From Candidatus Leptovillus gracilis (GTDB lineage: Bacteria > Chloroflexota > Anaerolineae > Promineifilales > Promineifilaceae), in contig JADJXA010000003.1 of assembly GCA_016716065.1 (NCBI GenBank), positions 806,001 to 870,000 of the forward strand: a stretch of 64,000 bases of DNA, in the 5' to 3' direction. Both the position numbers and the translations under genes were made by a program. This document shows, one piece after another, positions 26,364 to 36,276 of this stretch (its first letter is position 1; each line of letters opens with the position of its first letter). The notes beneath the pieces were generated by a model. The model had not been told where the DNA came from. It did no database searches and saw only the letters and a program-made list of their open reading frames with translations.

Positions 26364-29300
26364 TTATTGTGGCGTCCAGGGGCTAAAGCTCCTTCCATAG
26401 TTACCGCCCATCAGGGTCAGGTCCAGGATGTTCACTGCACCGTCTCCGTTGACATCTGGTGTGCTAGCCGGATCATAGCCAGGTTCACCCGGAAGACTAC
26501 ATTTTCCTGGGGTCGTGCTGCCAAACGCGCCACCGATACAGGCGGCATCGCCAATGCCGATGTCGCTGCTGTTGGTAGCATCGCCGCCTAATAAGACGAC
26601 GGTATTGAGCGCTGTCAACGGCCGTTCCACTAAATTTGCCCAATGTTGCCAATCATCGGCCACCAAAATCGTGGTTGGTAAGAAGAGCGGTCGGTTGATT
26701 TGCAAGTAGTAGCTTGTACCCACTTCAAGCTGACGAGTGCCATGGAAGGCAGTGGTGTAGCCGCCGCCGGCAGCGCTTGCGCCGGAAGCCAACAGCGTAG
26801 ACGAAGCCTTATTGGCAATATCAAACACTTCTACCACAGCCCCAGAATCATTCGCCCGGCCCTGTAAATCCACAAAGCCGGTAAACTGGGCGATCTCAAT
26901 GATGTCCACACTGTACCGCAGGGTTACTTCTTCGATGATGGGGGTGGCGTTGACGTCGGTTGTGGACAGGGTCAGGCGGTATTGGGCATAACGGCCGTCG
27001 GGATTGTCCATATTGCCCAATGCATCAACTTCCAGCCATTCTGACCATTCACTCTCCAAAGTGGCGCTGGAGCCGGTCCGCGTCTCGACAGTCACCGCTG
27101 TGCCTGCGGGCATTGTTCCCAACCACTCGGCGCTGAGCCAGTCAACAACCACCTGCGCATCAAAAACACGCGACTCGAAAACACAGGGCGAAAGATAAGG
27201 CGGGCCAAGCCGCACCCGATCAACAGTCAAAGCTGTCGCCGGCTGTCGATAATCGCTGGCAGCGAAACGCAACGGCACGCTGATGGCCGTGTTCTGGGTA
27301 TGGACCAGGGACCCATCAATGTAGAACTCGATGCGGTCGTCGTACCAGTTCATATGGTAAGTATGTGGGCTGTTCAGCCACTGACTGCCTAGAGGCACAT
27401 CAATGAATGAACCTCCCCCCTCCGGCCAGGTGCGGGCATAGAGTTGACTAACCGGATCCGAGCCAGCGGTTGAGAAGGCAGTCATGGGGTAGGTGTTGTA
27501 GGTATCGTCCCCGCCGCCAAAACCGATATGCTGAAAGGGCTGGGCGCCAAAGGTGGCTCTGAACTCAATCGAGGCGCCAGGGAAGAGCAAGGCATCAACT
27601 CTGGCACGTGCGCCATTGATAACCATCTGCTCATTGCTAAAGGTAACGGTGCCCGGTCCCGTATCTTGCCAATCCCGCACTGACCAGCCAGCCGGCAAGC
27701 TGTCACCGGAGAAGTCTTCATCAATCAGGGCCGGCAGGCGTAGAGCGCCGTCGCCAATAGTGGGGTCAATGACGCAGGCGCCCGCTATTCCGGCGCTGAA
27801 GTTGGCGACGGTGGTGTCGGTCAGCGAACCCTGAGCGGTTGTCGTGAAGCTCCAGGTATCGTCATCACCGAGGGGGTTGCCGGCCAGATCGGTCACTGTC
27901 CCGGAGACAGTCACCAGGTAGAGTGTGCCGCCTTGCAGGTTCGCCGTCGGCGTGAGCGTGACGACCCCATTGGCGTATGTCACAACCGCGGGCATATCAC
28001 TGCCAGCGCCGGAAGCGCGCAAGGTAAAGGTCGTATCCGTCAACGTGGCGGCGTTCATGGCTTCACTGAAGGTCGCGGTTACGGCCGTATCCCAGGCAAC
28101 GGCCGTAGCGTCAGGAACTGGCGAGCGGCCCGTGATCGTCGGCGGCGTAGTGTCTGCGCCAATGTGGCTGGCAAAGCTGACATTTTGCAAGACCGGGGTT
28201 TGGCTGTTATCGGTATTGGCCAGGTCAGCTTTGTATTGAATGTAGCGTGAACTGCCGCTCAGGCTGGCCGGCGAGCTGCCCACTGACGCAAAAGCCGACC
28301 AGCTACCGTCTGGGGTTGGGCTGTTGCCAATGCGATAGCTCATCCCCAGGCTGGCGCCGGCCGGCACAACACTGCTCCAGGACATCGTGTCCCAAATTAC
28401 TGTTTCGCCCGCGTCGAACACTCGGGAGGTCAGGCTGCATGGCGAACTATACGGGGACATGTGCAGCCAGTTCACGTTCACGCTTGCCCCACCAGCCTGA
28501 TAATCGCTGATAAGCGGGCGCATCGTGTTGAGGATGGCTACGTCGGCCGTATGGACCAGAGAGCCGTCAATGGTGAAAAGAACCTGGCTGGCGGTCCATT
28601 CAATGCGGTAACGATGCGGGGTACCCAGCCAGTTTCCCGCAATGAGAGTATCCGTCACAGCGCCATTGTTGTTCGTGCGGGCATACAGCCCACTGGTGGT
28701 ATTGTAAGTACCGAACATGGCCCAATATTCGCCTGTTTGATTTGCTAACGACTGACCGAAGCCGATATTTTGAAACGTCTCATTGCCAAATGTGGCCTCA
28801 AATTCGAGGGCACGGCCAGGGGTGTAGAAGGCGTCCCATCCGGCTAATGCCCCATCAACCGAAACCTGACCGCCACTTAGCGTAGAAGCCCCACCTGTCC
28901 AGGAAGTGCTGCTCCACCCCACAGGCAATGTGGTTCCGTCGAATTCTTCCCCAACGGTGGGCGGCAGGATGACTTCGCCATCCTCCATCTCAGCGATGTA
29001 ACAAGAAGAGTTGGCCGCTGCTGCACCAAAGTCGGCCGGGCTGGTATCGGTCAGCACTTGCGCCGGGGTGATAAAGCTGTATTCTGTGGAGGTAGCACTG
29101 TTGTTGGCGGCATCTACGGAGGTAACTTTGTAATAGTAGGTCGTGTTTGCCGCCAGACCGGTGAGCAGGATCGAGTGCGATGTTACTGAGGCAGCGCTAC
29201 TCTGGCTTAGATTCAGTGCCCCTGAGGTTGTCCCGTACCCCACCAGAGAAGTGGCCGGCTCGTTTGTGTTCCAGGTGATAACGGCCGTTCCGTTGGCCGC

Positions 29301-32300
29301 CGGCGTGGCGCTTATATTACTAATGACCGGCGGCGTCGTATCGTTAGCCAGGGCTGTCGCGAAAACCGCGTCCACCCAATAGTTGGCATCATTAAAGCTC
29401 TCGTTTGGAAACAGCCCCGGTGTTTCATTGAGTACCCCATTCGTTCCCGGCGTTGGCGACTCAGATGCGGATAAGGCACGCAGGGGTCCATTGTCCACGC
29501 CTTGGGAGGTAAAGTAGTTGGCGCTGAAAGCATAATTACCATTTTCCGTCCCGTAGCTGGCGATATAAACGGTGTTGGCCGTAATAGCAACCGGTGGGTC
29601 TAAAGTGACCTCTTGCCAACCCGAGGCAGTTTCATTGGTGAAGGTAGCCGAACCGAGCAGACTGCCACTCATATCCCATAGACGGCCTACATGCGTGCCT
29701 GTATTTTCCGGATATTTATAGAAACGCAAGGCAGTAATGAACCCATCTTCAGAACTGCGGAATTTGACGCCTAATTCATAGCTGGCTGAATCAGCCGGGT
29801 TGCCTCCAACACTGGGGCTGTTATCCCAAATGCTGCATGGACAGCTATCAGCAGCCGTTGTAAATGACCAGGTTGTATCGGCTGCGAGAGGATTGCCCGA
29901 CACATCAGCCACACCAGAGACGCCGCCCTTTACCGTTGCCAGATAGGTGGTGTCTTGTGCCAGAGCCGCATTGGGCGTCAGGCTGGCTGTATTGGTGGCG
30001 GCGTTATACGTCACAGCCGCCGCTACCAGGACATTTCCGGGAGCGCGCAGTTCAAAGGTATTGGTGTTGACCGTCGCGGCGTTCATCGGTTCGTTGAAGG
30101 TGACGGTTACTACACTGCCGGTCGGTACTTGCACGGCCGTATCCGGGGGCGAGACTGAGCTGACAACTGGCGGCGTGGTATCTTCGGCATAGCTGACGTC
30201 AACCGTGCCCGCGCTGGCGTCGAAAATGGCGTATTGAATCCCCTTGATCGTTTGCAAGGAATAGGAGACGGGCGATCCGGCAATGGTGATACTGGATACA
30301 GTGCCTCCTGCGGTCTGGGCGGGAACCATTACCTGTAAACCGTTTGCGCCTGCGCCAATGGAGGTGGAAAAAGAAAGGGTGTTGGCGGTCCAATTTAGTG
30401 ATTCAAAGGCTGAACCGTTACGGCCGTCCAGCCAGGTCAGCATCTGGCGCGCCGAAATCACCGGCACGCCGCGGTCCTTCGCCACAGCCACGATCGTCTG
30501 CGCCGGGGCTAGATCTCTGTCGGTGTGCATGTTGGTCGTCAGCACGCCGTAGTAGCCGGGCGCGCCCAGGGCGTTGTCCAGCAGGGTCGCCGTATGGAGC
30601 TGGTAATTGATTCCGCTCTCATCCGGCATCTGCGTCGCCGCCTGGTAAACGTCAATCATCGTCCCATCCAGATCGGCGAAACGCATCGGCATACCCGAAC
30701 CGGTGAAGTAACCGGGCCGGTTCTGGACCCACGACTCGGGCCAGTAGTAGTAGTTCGCGTCCAAGCGGATACCAAAGTCTAATTCAACCTGAGGCTGCGT
30801 GGCCCAATCGCTCCAGGCGATGCAGTGCGTGCGGTGCGTTGAAGGCGCCGGAACGGTGGGGAAGTTGCTGTCGAACGTCATTAGCTGGGCGGCAAAGAAA
30901 ATCGGCAGGGTGGCCGGCGTCCAGTCAGCCTGGCAGCCTGTGTTGACATGGATGCTGACTTCGAAGCCCTGCGCCTCGTAAGCGGCGGCGGCGCTAGGAG
31001 AGAGCGGTGTTTCGGGATAGATGTAAGATGTTGAGCGAATGCACTCCCAATTATCCACTTCGCATCCGGCCGGATCCTGACTGGCGAACCAATCGAAATG
31101 GGTGGCGGTGCCATTCGTACTCGCATGGTCGTCACCGGTCATCACGACCACCGCCTTTTCGCCACGCGGGAAGTACCAGAAGCGGGGCAGCGGCGTCTCG
31201 TCCAGATTCATATGCAGGATCAGATTGGCCAGCAGCCGCTGCTGCTCATCCGCCTGTGGTATCTGCACCTTATTCAGGTCGATCCAGTCTGGCTGTACAT
31301 CCCCAGTTTTGGCACCATAGAACATATCATTGGAACGCACGGGAGGGAAGCCGTCGCGCTCGTCGCCCGCCCAGGCGGGATTGCCCTGGCGCGTGTAGAC
31401 GACCGATTTCGCCAGGTCATAGGTGAAAGCTGCGGCCTGGCCCCCGTTCGCGCCTACGCTGGCCAGCGTGACCGCCGGATTGCTTGTGGCTGTGCTGGCG
31501 TTGGAATAGAGCGTGGCCACGGCCGTCGCGCCGTCCAGGGAATAGAGATCGGCCGTGCCATGGAACTGGATCGTCTCACCGACGATGCCCACGCCCGGCG
31601 CGGCAGCCGTGTTCATCAACAGATAGCCTTCGGCGAGCGTCGTCGCGCCGACAGGGGCCAGCCCCAGCAGACCGGCGAGCTGCGCATCAGGCCGCATGGC
31701 GATGAGGTTGCCACCGGCGGTGACCCAATCGCTAAAGAGCGTGACCTGTTCCGGTGTCAGCCCCATGTGGGCTAGAATGACGACATCGTAGTTAGCCAGA
31801 ACGGCCGTATCCACCAGGGTGATGTCGGTGACGGTGAAGGCGTTCAGGCCCTCAGCGCGCAGGATTTCGGCATAGTAACGGCCGAAGGGGTCGGTGGCCG
31901 TGGCGATCACCAGGATCGGACCGCCAGGCCCTTCGTCGGGCGGCGGGGGCGGCGGCGCGGCCGTGGTGAAGCTCCAGGTGAGGTCGCCGGCTAGCGGATT
32001 GCCTGCCAGGTCAGCGATGCCGCCGGTTCCACCCTTGAGCATGGCTTGATAGGTCGTGTTGTTGGCGAGAGCCGCGTCCGGGTCGAGTGTGGCGGTGCGC
32101 GAGCCGGCGCTGTAGGAGACGGCCGCGGCGACAAGCGCGTTGCCGGGATCGCGCAGCTCGAAGGTGCTGGCAGTCAGCGTGGCGGGGTCAATCGCCTCGC
32201 TGAAGGTGGCGGTGACGCTGGCGTTGACTCCGACGCCGGTGGCGTTAGCCGCAGGTGAGGTAGAAATGACGGTAGGCGGCGTGGTGTCTGGAGGCAGCGT

Positions 32301-32735
32301 CTCGCGGACGACGACGTCCACGTAATAGTTGCGGCCGCCGCCCGCGTTAGGGAACCCGCCGTCGTAGCGGTAAACGCCATTCAGTGCGCCCACCACGTTG
32401 GCGGGTGCGACTAACGGGCCGACCAACAGGTCGGTTGCGAAAGCGCCCTCCGGGCTGATCACGAACCACCCGGGGGCTGGCGAGAAGTACGAGACGACGT
32501 AGTTCGTGCCCACCGTCAGCGGGACGGGCGTCGGCAGGACGACCTCGCGCCAGCCGCCGCTGTCGGCGATGGCGCTGATCGAGCCGCTGGCGAGGAGGGC
32601 GCCGGCTTCGGTCCACAGGCTCGCCACCATCTCGCCCAACGCAGACGGGGCCTTGAAGAAACGGAGCGCGGTGACCTCGCCCGGGATCGTGGTGCGGAAA
32701 CGCATCCCCAGCTCGATCGCCTGATTGTCATTCAC
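26364..32735 (-). CDS. Giant multidomain surface protein ending in X-dockerin
   Basis: This is the main part (2123 residues) of a protein whose N-terminal pieces lie at 32728-34173 and 34008-35246, in other frames. Domains in order: DUF4082-like (about 1-150), SbsA-type Ig-like (PPTVISTSPAANATGV...TWSFTT), and a DUF/ThuA-like region (about 260-480). A NodB-like deacetylase region follows (KAVVVMTGDDHAST, VSIHVNTG). Then come Ig-like, DUF4082, fibronectin III, and two laminin-G-like modules with Ig-like spacers. An X-like module (FTGFVDLQGRANDSGAVVEV) leads to a C-terminal dockerin with two calcium-loop repeats (GDATNSSDIGIGDAACI, DVNGDGAVNILDL). It is secreted and probably docks on a cohesin protein of the same operon. 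It is the last gene of that operon. Confidence 0.82.
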   Translation of the reverse strand: MNDNQAIELGMRFRTTIPGEVTALRFFKAPSALGEMVASLWTEAGALLASGSISAIADSGGWREVVLPTPVPLTVGTNYVVSYFSPAPGWFVISPEGAFATDLLVGPLVAPANVVGALNGVYRYDGGFPNAGGGRNYYVDVVVRETLPPDTTPPTVISTSPAANATGVGVNASVTATFSEAIDPATLTASTFELRDPGNALVAAAVSYSAGSRTATLDPDAALANNTTYQAMLKGGTGGIADLAGNPLAGDLTWSFTTAAPPPPPPDEGPGGPILVIATATDPFGRYYAEILRAEGLNAFTVTDITLVDTAVLANYDVVILAHMGLTPEQVTLFSDWVTAGGNLIAMRPDAQLAGLLGLAPVGATTLAEGYLLMNTAAAPGVGIVGETIQFHGTADLYSLDGATAVATLYSNASTATSNPAVTLASVGANGGQAAAFTYDLAKSVVYTRQGNPAWAGDERDGFPPVRSNDMFYGAKTGDVQPDWIDLNKVQIPQADEQQRLLANLILHMNLDETPLPRFWYFPRGEKAVVVMTGDDHASTNGTATHFDWFASQDPAGCEVDNWECIRSTSYIYPETPLSPSAAAAYEAQGFEVSIHVNTGCQADWTPATLPIFFAAQLMTFDSNFPTVPAPSTHRTHCIAWSDWATQPQVELDFGIRLDANYYYWPESWVQNRPGYFTGSGMPMRFADLDGTMIDVYQAATQMPDESGINYQLHTATLLDNALGAPGYYGVLTTNMHTDRDLAPAQTIVAVAKDRGVPVISARQMLTWLDGRNGSAFESLNWTANTLSFSTSIGAGANGLQVMVPAQTAGGTVSSITIAGSPVSYSLQTIKGIQYAIFDASAGTVDVSYAEDTTPPVVSSVSPPDTAVQVPTGSVVTVTFNEPMNAATVNTNTFELRAPGNVLVAAAVTYNAATNTASLTPNAALAQDTTYLATVKGGVSGVADVSGNPLAADTTWSFTTAADSCPCSIWDNSPSVGGNPADSASYELGVKFRSSEDGFITALRFYKYPENTGTHVGRLWDMSGSLLGSATFTNETASGWQEVTLDPPVAITANTVYIASYGTENGNYAFSANYFTSQGVDNGPLRALSASESPTPGTNGVLNETPGLFPNESFNDANYWVDAVFATALANDTTPPVISNISATPAANGTAVITWNTNEPATSLVGYGTTSGALNLSQSSAASVTSHSILLTGLAANTTYYYKVTSVDAANNSATSTEYSFITPAQVLTDTSPADFGAAAANSSCYIAEMEDGEVILPPTVGEEFDGTTLPVGWSSTSWTGGASTLSGGQVSVDGALAGWDAFYTPGRALEFEATFGNETFQNIGFGQSLANQTGEYWAMFGTYNTTSGLYARTNNNGAVTDTLIAGNWLGTPHRYRIEWTASQVLFTIDGSLVHTADVAILNTMRPLISDYQAGGASVNVNWLHMSPYSSPCSLTSRVFDAGETVIWDTMSWSSVVPAGASLGMSYRIGNSPTPDGSWSAFASVGSSPASLSGSSRYIQYKADLANTDNSQTPVLQNVSFASHIGADTTPPTITGRSPVPDATAVAWDTAVTATFSEAMNAATLTDTTFTLRASGAGSDMPAVVTYANGVVTLTPTANLQGGTLYLVTVSGTVTDLAGNPLGDDDTWSFTTTAQGSLTDTTVANFSAGIAGACVIDPTIGDGALRLPALIDEDFSGDSLPAGWSVRDWQDTGPGTVTFSNEQMVINGARARVDALLFPGASIEFRATFGAQPFQHIGFGGGDDTYNTYPMTAFSTAGSDPVSQLYARTWPEGGGSFIDVPLGSQWLNSPHTYHMNWYDDRIEFYIDGSLVHTQNTAISVPLRFAASDYRQPATALTVDRVRLGPPYLSPCVFESRVFDAQVVVDWLSAEWLGTMPAGTAVTVETRTGSSATLESEWSEWLEVDALGNMDNPDGRYAQYRLTLSTTDVNATPIIEEVTLRYSVDIIEIAQFTGFVDLQGRANDSGAVVEVFDIANKASSTLLASGASAAGGGYTTAFHGTRQLEVGTSYYLQINRPLFLPTTILVADDWQHWANLVERPLTALNTVVLLGGDATNSSDIGIGDAACIGGAFGSTTPGKCSLPGEPGYDPASTPDVNGDGAVNILDLTLMGGNYGRSFSPWTPQ

Positions 32736-34173
32736 GTTGCCGTTCCAGCCGGGCGGGCAGCGCGCCGTCGAAGAAGGTGTGGGACGCGAACTCCTCGACG
32801 AACGTGACGTCTATCCAGTAATTGCTCGATTGGTAGGTCTGCGTGGGAAAGCCTGGCGTGTCGTAGCGGTAGACGCCGTTCGCGCCAGCTTCGCCGTCAC
32901 GCAGTGCGTAAAGGGGTGGGTTGGCAAATCCGGCAGTGGCGAAATAGCCGTTGGTGTAGGCATAATAAGTGTTGGGCGAGAAATAAGAAGCGACGTAGGT
33001 GGTGTTGGCCTGCACCGGTACGGGCGTGGCAAAGGTCGCCTCCACCCAGCCCAGCGCCCCTGCGCCGGGGAAGTCGGCCTCCCCTAGAAGTTGGCCATCG
33101 TTCGACCAGAGGTGAGCGGTAAACGTAGCGCTGGTGGGTTGGCCAATGTAGAAGCGGATGCCGCGGATGAAGCCAGCAACGTCAGTGCGGAAGCGGGAAC
33201 CCGTTTCGATGGGATTCCCATTCTGCTTGTATTCGGTTGGTGTCGTGGCGTCATCCCAGAGCGAGCAGGGGCTGCTGGCAGAGCATACCCGTGGTTCAAC
33301 GTTAAATGTGTGGCTAAGCGGTGTGCTGAGGTTGAGGCTGTCGTCGGCAGCGCGCACGCGAATGTCGGCCGTGCCTTCAGCGGCGACGTAGGTGTAGTTC
33401 CAATTCGCGCGGCCGGAAGCGCGCCGCCAGGTTTGCCCAGCGTCGGTGGAGATTTCGACCACGCCCACAGCGCCGCCGGTATCGCTCGCCGTGCCCGTGA
33501 TCGTCAGCGCACCGCCAGGAACGGAGGCGCCCGCGGCGGGCGACGTCACCGCAACAGTTGGCGGGGCCGTATCCGTCGAAGCGCTCGCCGTCACCAGGCC
33601 GGACTGCAGCGTGGCCGGCTGCACGCCCATATCGGCGAACAGGTTCACCGTGGCCTGCTGAACGTTTAGGTCTTCGGTTGAGGTACCGTAGTCATGCGTG
33701 GCGTCCAGGCCCCACGACCACTGCACCGTACCCGCGCCAAAGACCAATGCCCCGGAAGGGGCCCGGTAGAGGCTCAGGTGGTGCTGGTCTGAGCCAGCGA
33801 AGGAGGGCAGATTGGTCGTTGAAAGCAGAACCCGGCCGGCCGGATACCAGTCGGCGTACTCCGGATATTCGGGGTCCCACTCGTAACCCACTATGTTTTG
33901 GCCCAGCGTCAACTCATCCGTCGGCCCAAGAGTGGCAACGGCCGTATTGCGCCAAAAGCGCAGCGGCGCGTACTCACCGGGAACGGTCATCGCAGCCCCC
34001 GGCGTGGTCAGCCGCCAGCTAATCTGGCCGCTGAGCGAATTCTCCGGGGTAGATCCGGGCGCCTCGCGCCATTGGCCGGTCCAAATAGTGCTCGGATCGC
34101 ACAGGTAGTTGTCGTAGCAGTTGCGGTGCTCGACCGCGCCGCTGGGGGCGGAGCTGCCTTCCTTGTAGACCAC
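32728..34173 (-). CDS. Middle part of the giant dockerin protein, frameshifted
   Basis: The piece continues the 34008-35246 product after a one-base loss in a C4 run (34196-34199, plus strand). VVYKEGSS...EHRNCYDNYLCDP and GYEWDPEYPEYADWYP complete the N,N-dimethylformamidase-beta-like domain. An Ig-like domain (PPTVAVTSPAAGASVP) and a DUF4082 domain (ETGSRFRTDVAGFIRGIRFY) follow. The frame ends in FFDGALPARLERQRE; with one base fewer in GGGCGGG at 32751-32757 it reads ALPAGWNGNVNDNQ and joins the 2123-residue piece. Its start at 34173 is therefore not a real one. The whole gene would encode about 2960 residues. Confidence 0.75.
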   Translation of the reverse strand: MVYKEGSSAPSGAVEHRNCYDNYLCDPSTIWTGQWREAPGSTPENSLSGQISWRLTTPGAAMTVPGEYAPLRFWRNTAVATLGPTDELTLGQNIVGYEWDPEYPEYADWYPAGRVLLSTTNLPSFAGSDQHHLSLYRAPSGALVFGAGTVQWSWGLDATHDYGTSTEDLNVQQATVNLFADMGVQPATLQSGLVTASASTDTAPPTVAVTSPAAGASVPGGALTITGTASDTGGAVGVVEISTDAGQTWRRASGRANWNYTYVAAEGTADIRVRAADDSLNLSTPLSHTFNVEPRVCSASSPCSLWDDATTPTEYKQNGNPIETGSRFRTDVAGFIRGIRFYIGQPTSATFTAHLWSNDGQLLGEADFPGAGALGWVEATFATPVPVQANTTYVASYFSPNTYYAYTNGYFATAGFANPPLYALRDGEAGANGVYRYDTPGFPTQTYQSSNYWIDVTFVEEFASHTFFDGALPARLERQRE

Positions 34174-35246
34174 CTGGGTGCGGTAGTCCGTGCTGCCCCA
34201 TCTGCCGTGGACGCCTCCCAGCGGATCTTCCAGTAAATTTCATTGGCGCTAAAGAAGGCCAGGTGCTTGCCGGCGTCCCGGGTGGCAGTGACCGCATCCC
34301 GTCGGCCTTGCGACCAGTACTCGTCATGACCGACAGAAAGATAGACTTTGTGGTTCAAAAGCAGGCTGGCGTAACGCTCGACGTCCACGGCTGACATGTA
34401 GCTGACATCGAAGCCATTGCGCTCCAGCCAGCGGATCATCGGGTATTCGGCGTTGAACAGGTAGTTCTCCAATTCTGCGCCGCGAGTGGTAAAAGGGCGG
34501 TTGTAACTGAGCTTCTCGGCCATTGTCGCGCCGGAACTGCCGTAGGCGTTGTAGCCGCCGTACGGGTTGTAAGACTGCCAGGTGGTGTCGGAGGTTTGGA
34601 AGAGCAGGTCTGAATTGCTGGCATCGTCGCGCACGATGAACGGGATGTGGCTGGCCCCGCCGTTGTCGATGCGCGTTGGCCGGGCGATATAAACGCCCGA
34701 AGTCGCACCGGCCGGTACCGACCAGCTGGCGGATACGGACCAGTTGCCGCAGTCGAGCAGTTGGCCACTGGTGGTAGCGCCGCCGCCCATTTCGATGGTG
34801 GAGAGATTGCAGGCGGGCTGATTGGTCTCAACTGTGTCCACATCGGCAATAGTGTGGACTAAGCGTGCACCAACACCGTTGTAGTAGCCAAGCCGGTAGA
34901 TGTCGATTCTGAATGCTGGCGGCGCTACCGGATCGATCTGGCTGCCGCCATCGGCCGGGTTGGTATTGCCGATCTTGAATCCAATCGTCCCGCCGCGGTT
35001 CACGCTGATATTCGTGGCGAATCCCTGAACGCTCGCGTCGCCCGCGCCGTTTATCTCCCACTCGATGGCCGGGTTTCCAGTCAGGCAGTTTTCGGCCACG
35101 ATGGGATTGGCCGGACTATCACAGGCGTCTTCCAGTTGGGATAATACGGGAGACTGCCTGGCAAGCATCTGCGTCACAATGAATGCCAGAAGAATGATCA
35201 CGGCGAGCTTGCGCTGGGTTGACATATTTTGTATGAATGCGTTCAT
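34008..35246 (-). CDS. N-terminal part of the giant dockerin protein
   Basis: Begins with a signal peptide (LAVIILLAFIVTQMLA). Residues about 60-345 match the N,N-dimethylformamidase beta-subunit-like domain found in secreted bacterial proteins (FRIDIYRLGYYNGVGARLV, SDTTWQSYNPYGGYNAYG, FNAEYPMIRWLERNGFDVSY, LSVGHDEYWSQGRRDAV, FFSANEIYWKIRWE). Catalytic activity is not established for such modules. The true frame is lost near 34197; the last 60 residues (ARTTAPRW...) are out of frame. The preceding operon gene ends 191 bases upstream. Confidence 0.75.
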   Translation of the reverse strand: MNAFIQNMSTQRKLAVIILLAFIVTQMLARQSPVLSQLEDACDSPANPIVAENCLTGNPAIEWEINGAGDASVQGFATNISVNRGGTIGFKIGNTNPADGGSQIDPVAPPAFRIDIYRLGYYNGVGARLVHTIADVDTVETNQPACNLSTIEMGGGATTSGQLLDCGNWSVSASWSVPAGATSGVYIARPTRIDNGGASHIPFIVRDDASNSDLLFQTSDTTWQSYNPYGGYNAYGSSGATMAEKLSYNRPFTTRGAELENYLFNAEYPMIRWLERNGFDVSYMSAVDVERYASLLLNHKVYLSVGHDEYWSQGRRDAVTATRDAGKHLAFFSANEIYWKIRWEASTADGAARTTAPRWSTRKAAPPPAARSSTATATTTTCAIRALFGPANGARRPDLPRRIRSAARLAGG

Positions 35247-35437
35247 TTCTAACCCCCTGTTTCTGAAAAGAAGACCAAGGACAGTTCACTTTGGGATCAA
35301 TGTGCAGCAGCTGCCTGAGCGTCAGGCAAAGGGCAACCTCCCGTCGGCGACGGGTGGTTGTCATGCTGGCTAACAGCGTGGGCGCTGAATTAATTGGCGG
35401 CAGGAGGCTTAAAAGCCAGCCTACCCGCTTCATGGGG

Positions 35438-36244
35438 TCACGCCTGGGGCTTACGTTGGCGCAGCAGCGGCAAACCGACAAAGCTGGTGACGACAGCTAT
35501 AATCCCTAATGCGCCGATAACCAGAACTACCGGTACATTGCTGTTGGCATTCTCACCGGAAGCGTTGAGGGAAGACAGGGAAACGGCCGTTGGTGTAAAT
35601 AGAATCAAATCCGGCTCCGTGGCCGCCGCACCGCCGGGCAGATTGCCTCTATTTTCGCGGTCATTAAAAGCTACAAGGGTGCCCTGCGAGCACCCCGCAG
35701 TGATACGAACACCAACAGTAGTTGCTGGGTTGGCTCTCAATCCGTCAAAATAGTCACCGAGCGCTGTCGCACCGGCTGGATCGGCACTACCGCCAAACAC
35801 GACCTGTTGTGGGTTAGTTCCATTGATCAACGCGACAGAGGAGCTTGCCAGTATAGTACCAGAAGCCCCTGGGCTAGGTTGATCGAGATCTTCAGTCCAA
35901 TCTTGCGTACTGGGTATGAACAACTCGAAAACAATCACGCCAGGTGAGGGAGCACCCGATACATCATAAGTTGTTAGTGTGAGTTGCGCGGAATCAATAG
36001 CCCCCCCAACATCACGCAGATCCCAGCCAATGAAACTTACCTGATCGGGAATGCACGCACCAATGCCGCTTGATCCCGTCTGTACGCCATAACCATTTTC
36101 ACACCATGAACCTACCTGCGCATCACATAAGGTATCTTTCGATGGACTGCGATATGTTCCAGCGGAGACGTTAGCAGCAGTTATTAGTGTTAAGGCTAAA
36201 AAAATCAAAACCAACCATATCAAACGTTTTCTCATGATCTTCAC
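35438..36244 (-). CDS. Secreted DNRLRE-like protein with C-terminal membrane anchor
   Basis: The 268-residue protein has a signal peptide (LIWLVLIFLALTLITAANVSA) and a beta-rich domain. IDSAQLTLTTYDVSG and FELFIPSTQDWTEDL resemble the DNRLRE/CBM96-like fold; this is a weak match. A C-terminal helix (VPVVLVIGALGIIAVVTSFV) followed by LLRQRKPQA would anchor it with the basic tail inside. The tail resembles that of the cohesin protein at 38974 (RKRQAQP). It lies in the operon between a cohesin protein and the giant dockerin protein. Function unknown; a surface-anchored component is inferred. Confidence 0.6.
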   Translation of the reverse strand: MKIMRKRLIWLVLIFLALTLITAANVSAGTYRSPSKDTLCDAQVGSWCENGYGVQTGSSGIGACIPDQVSFIGWDLRDVGGAIDSAQLTLTTYDVSGAPSPGVIVFELFIPSTQDWTEDLDQPSPGASGTILASSSVALINGTNPQQVVFGGSADPAGATALGDYFDGLRANPATTVGVRITAGCSQGTLVAFNDRENRGNLPGGAAATEPDLILFTPTAVSLSSLNASGENANSNVPVVLVIGALGIIAVVTSFVGLPLLRQRKPQA

Positions 36245-36276
36245 CCATTCCTTATCAATTCAAAACAAACACTCTT

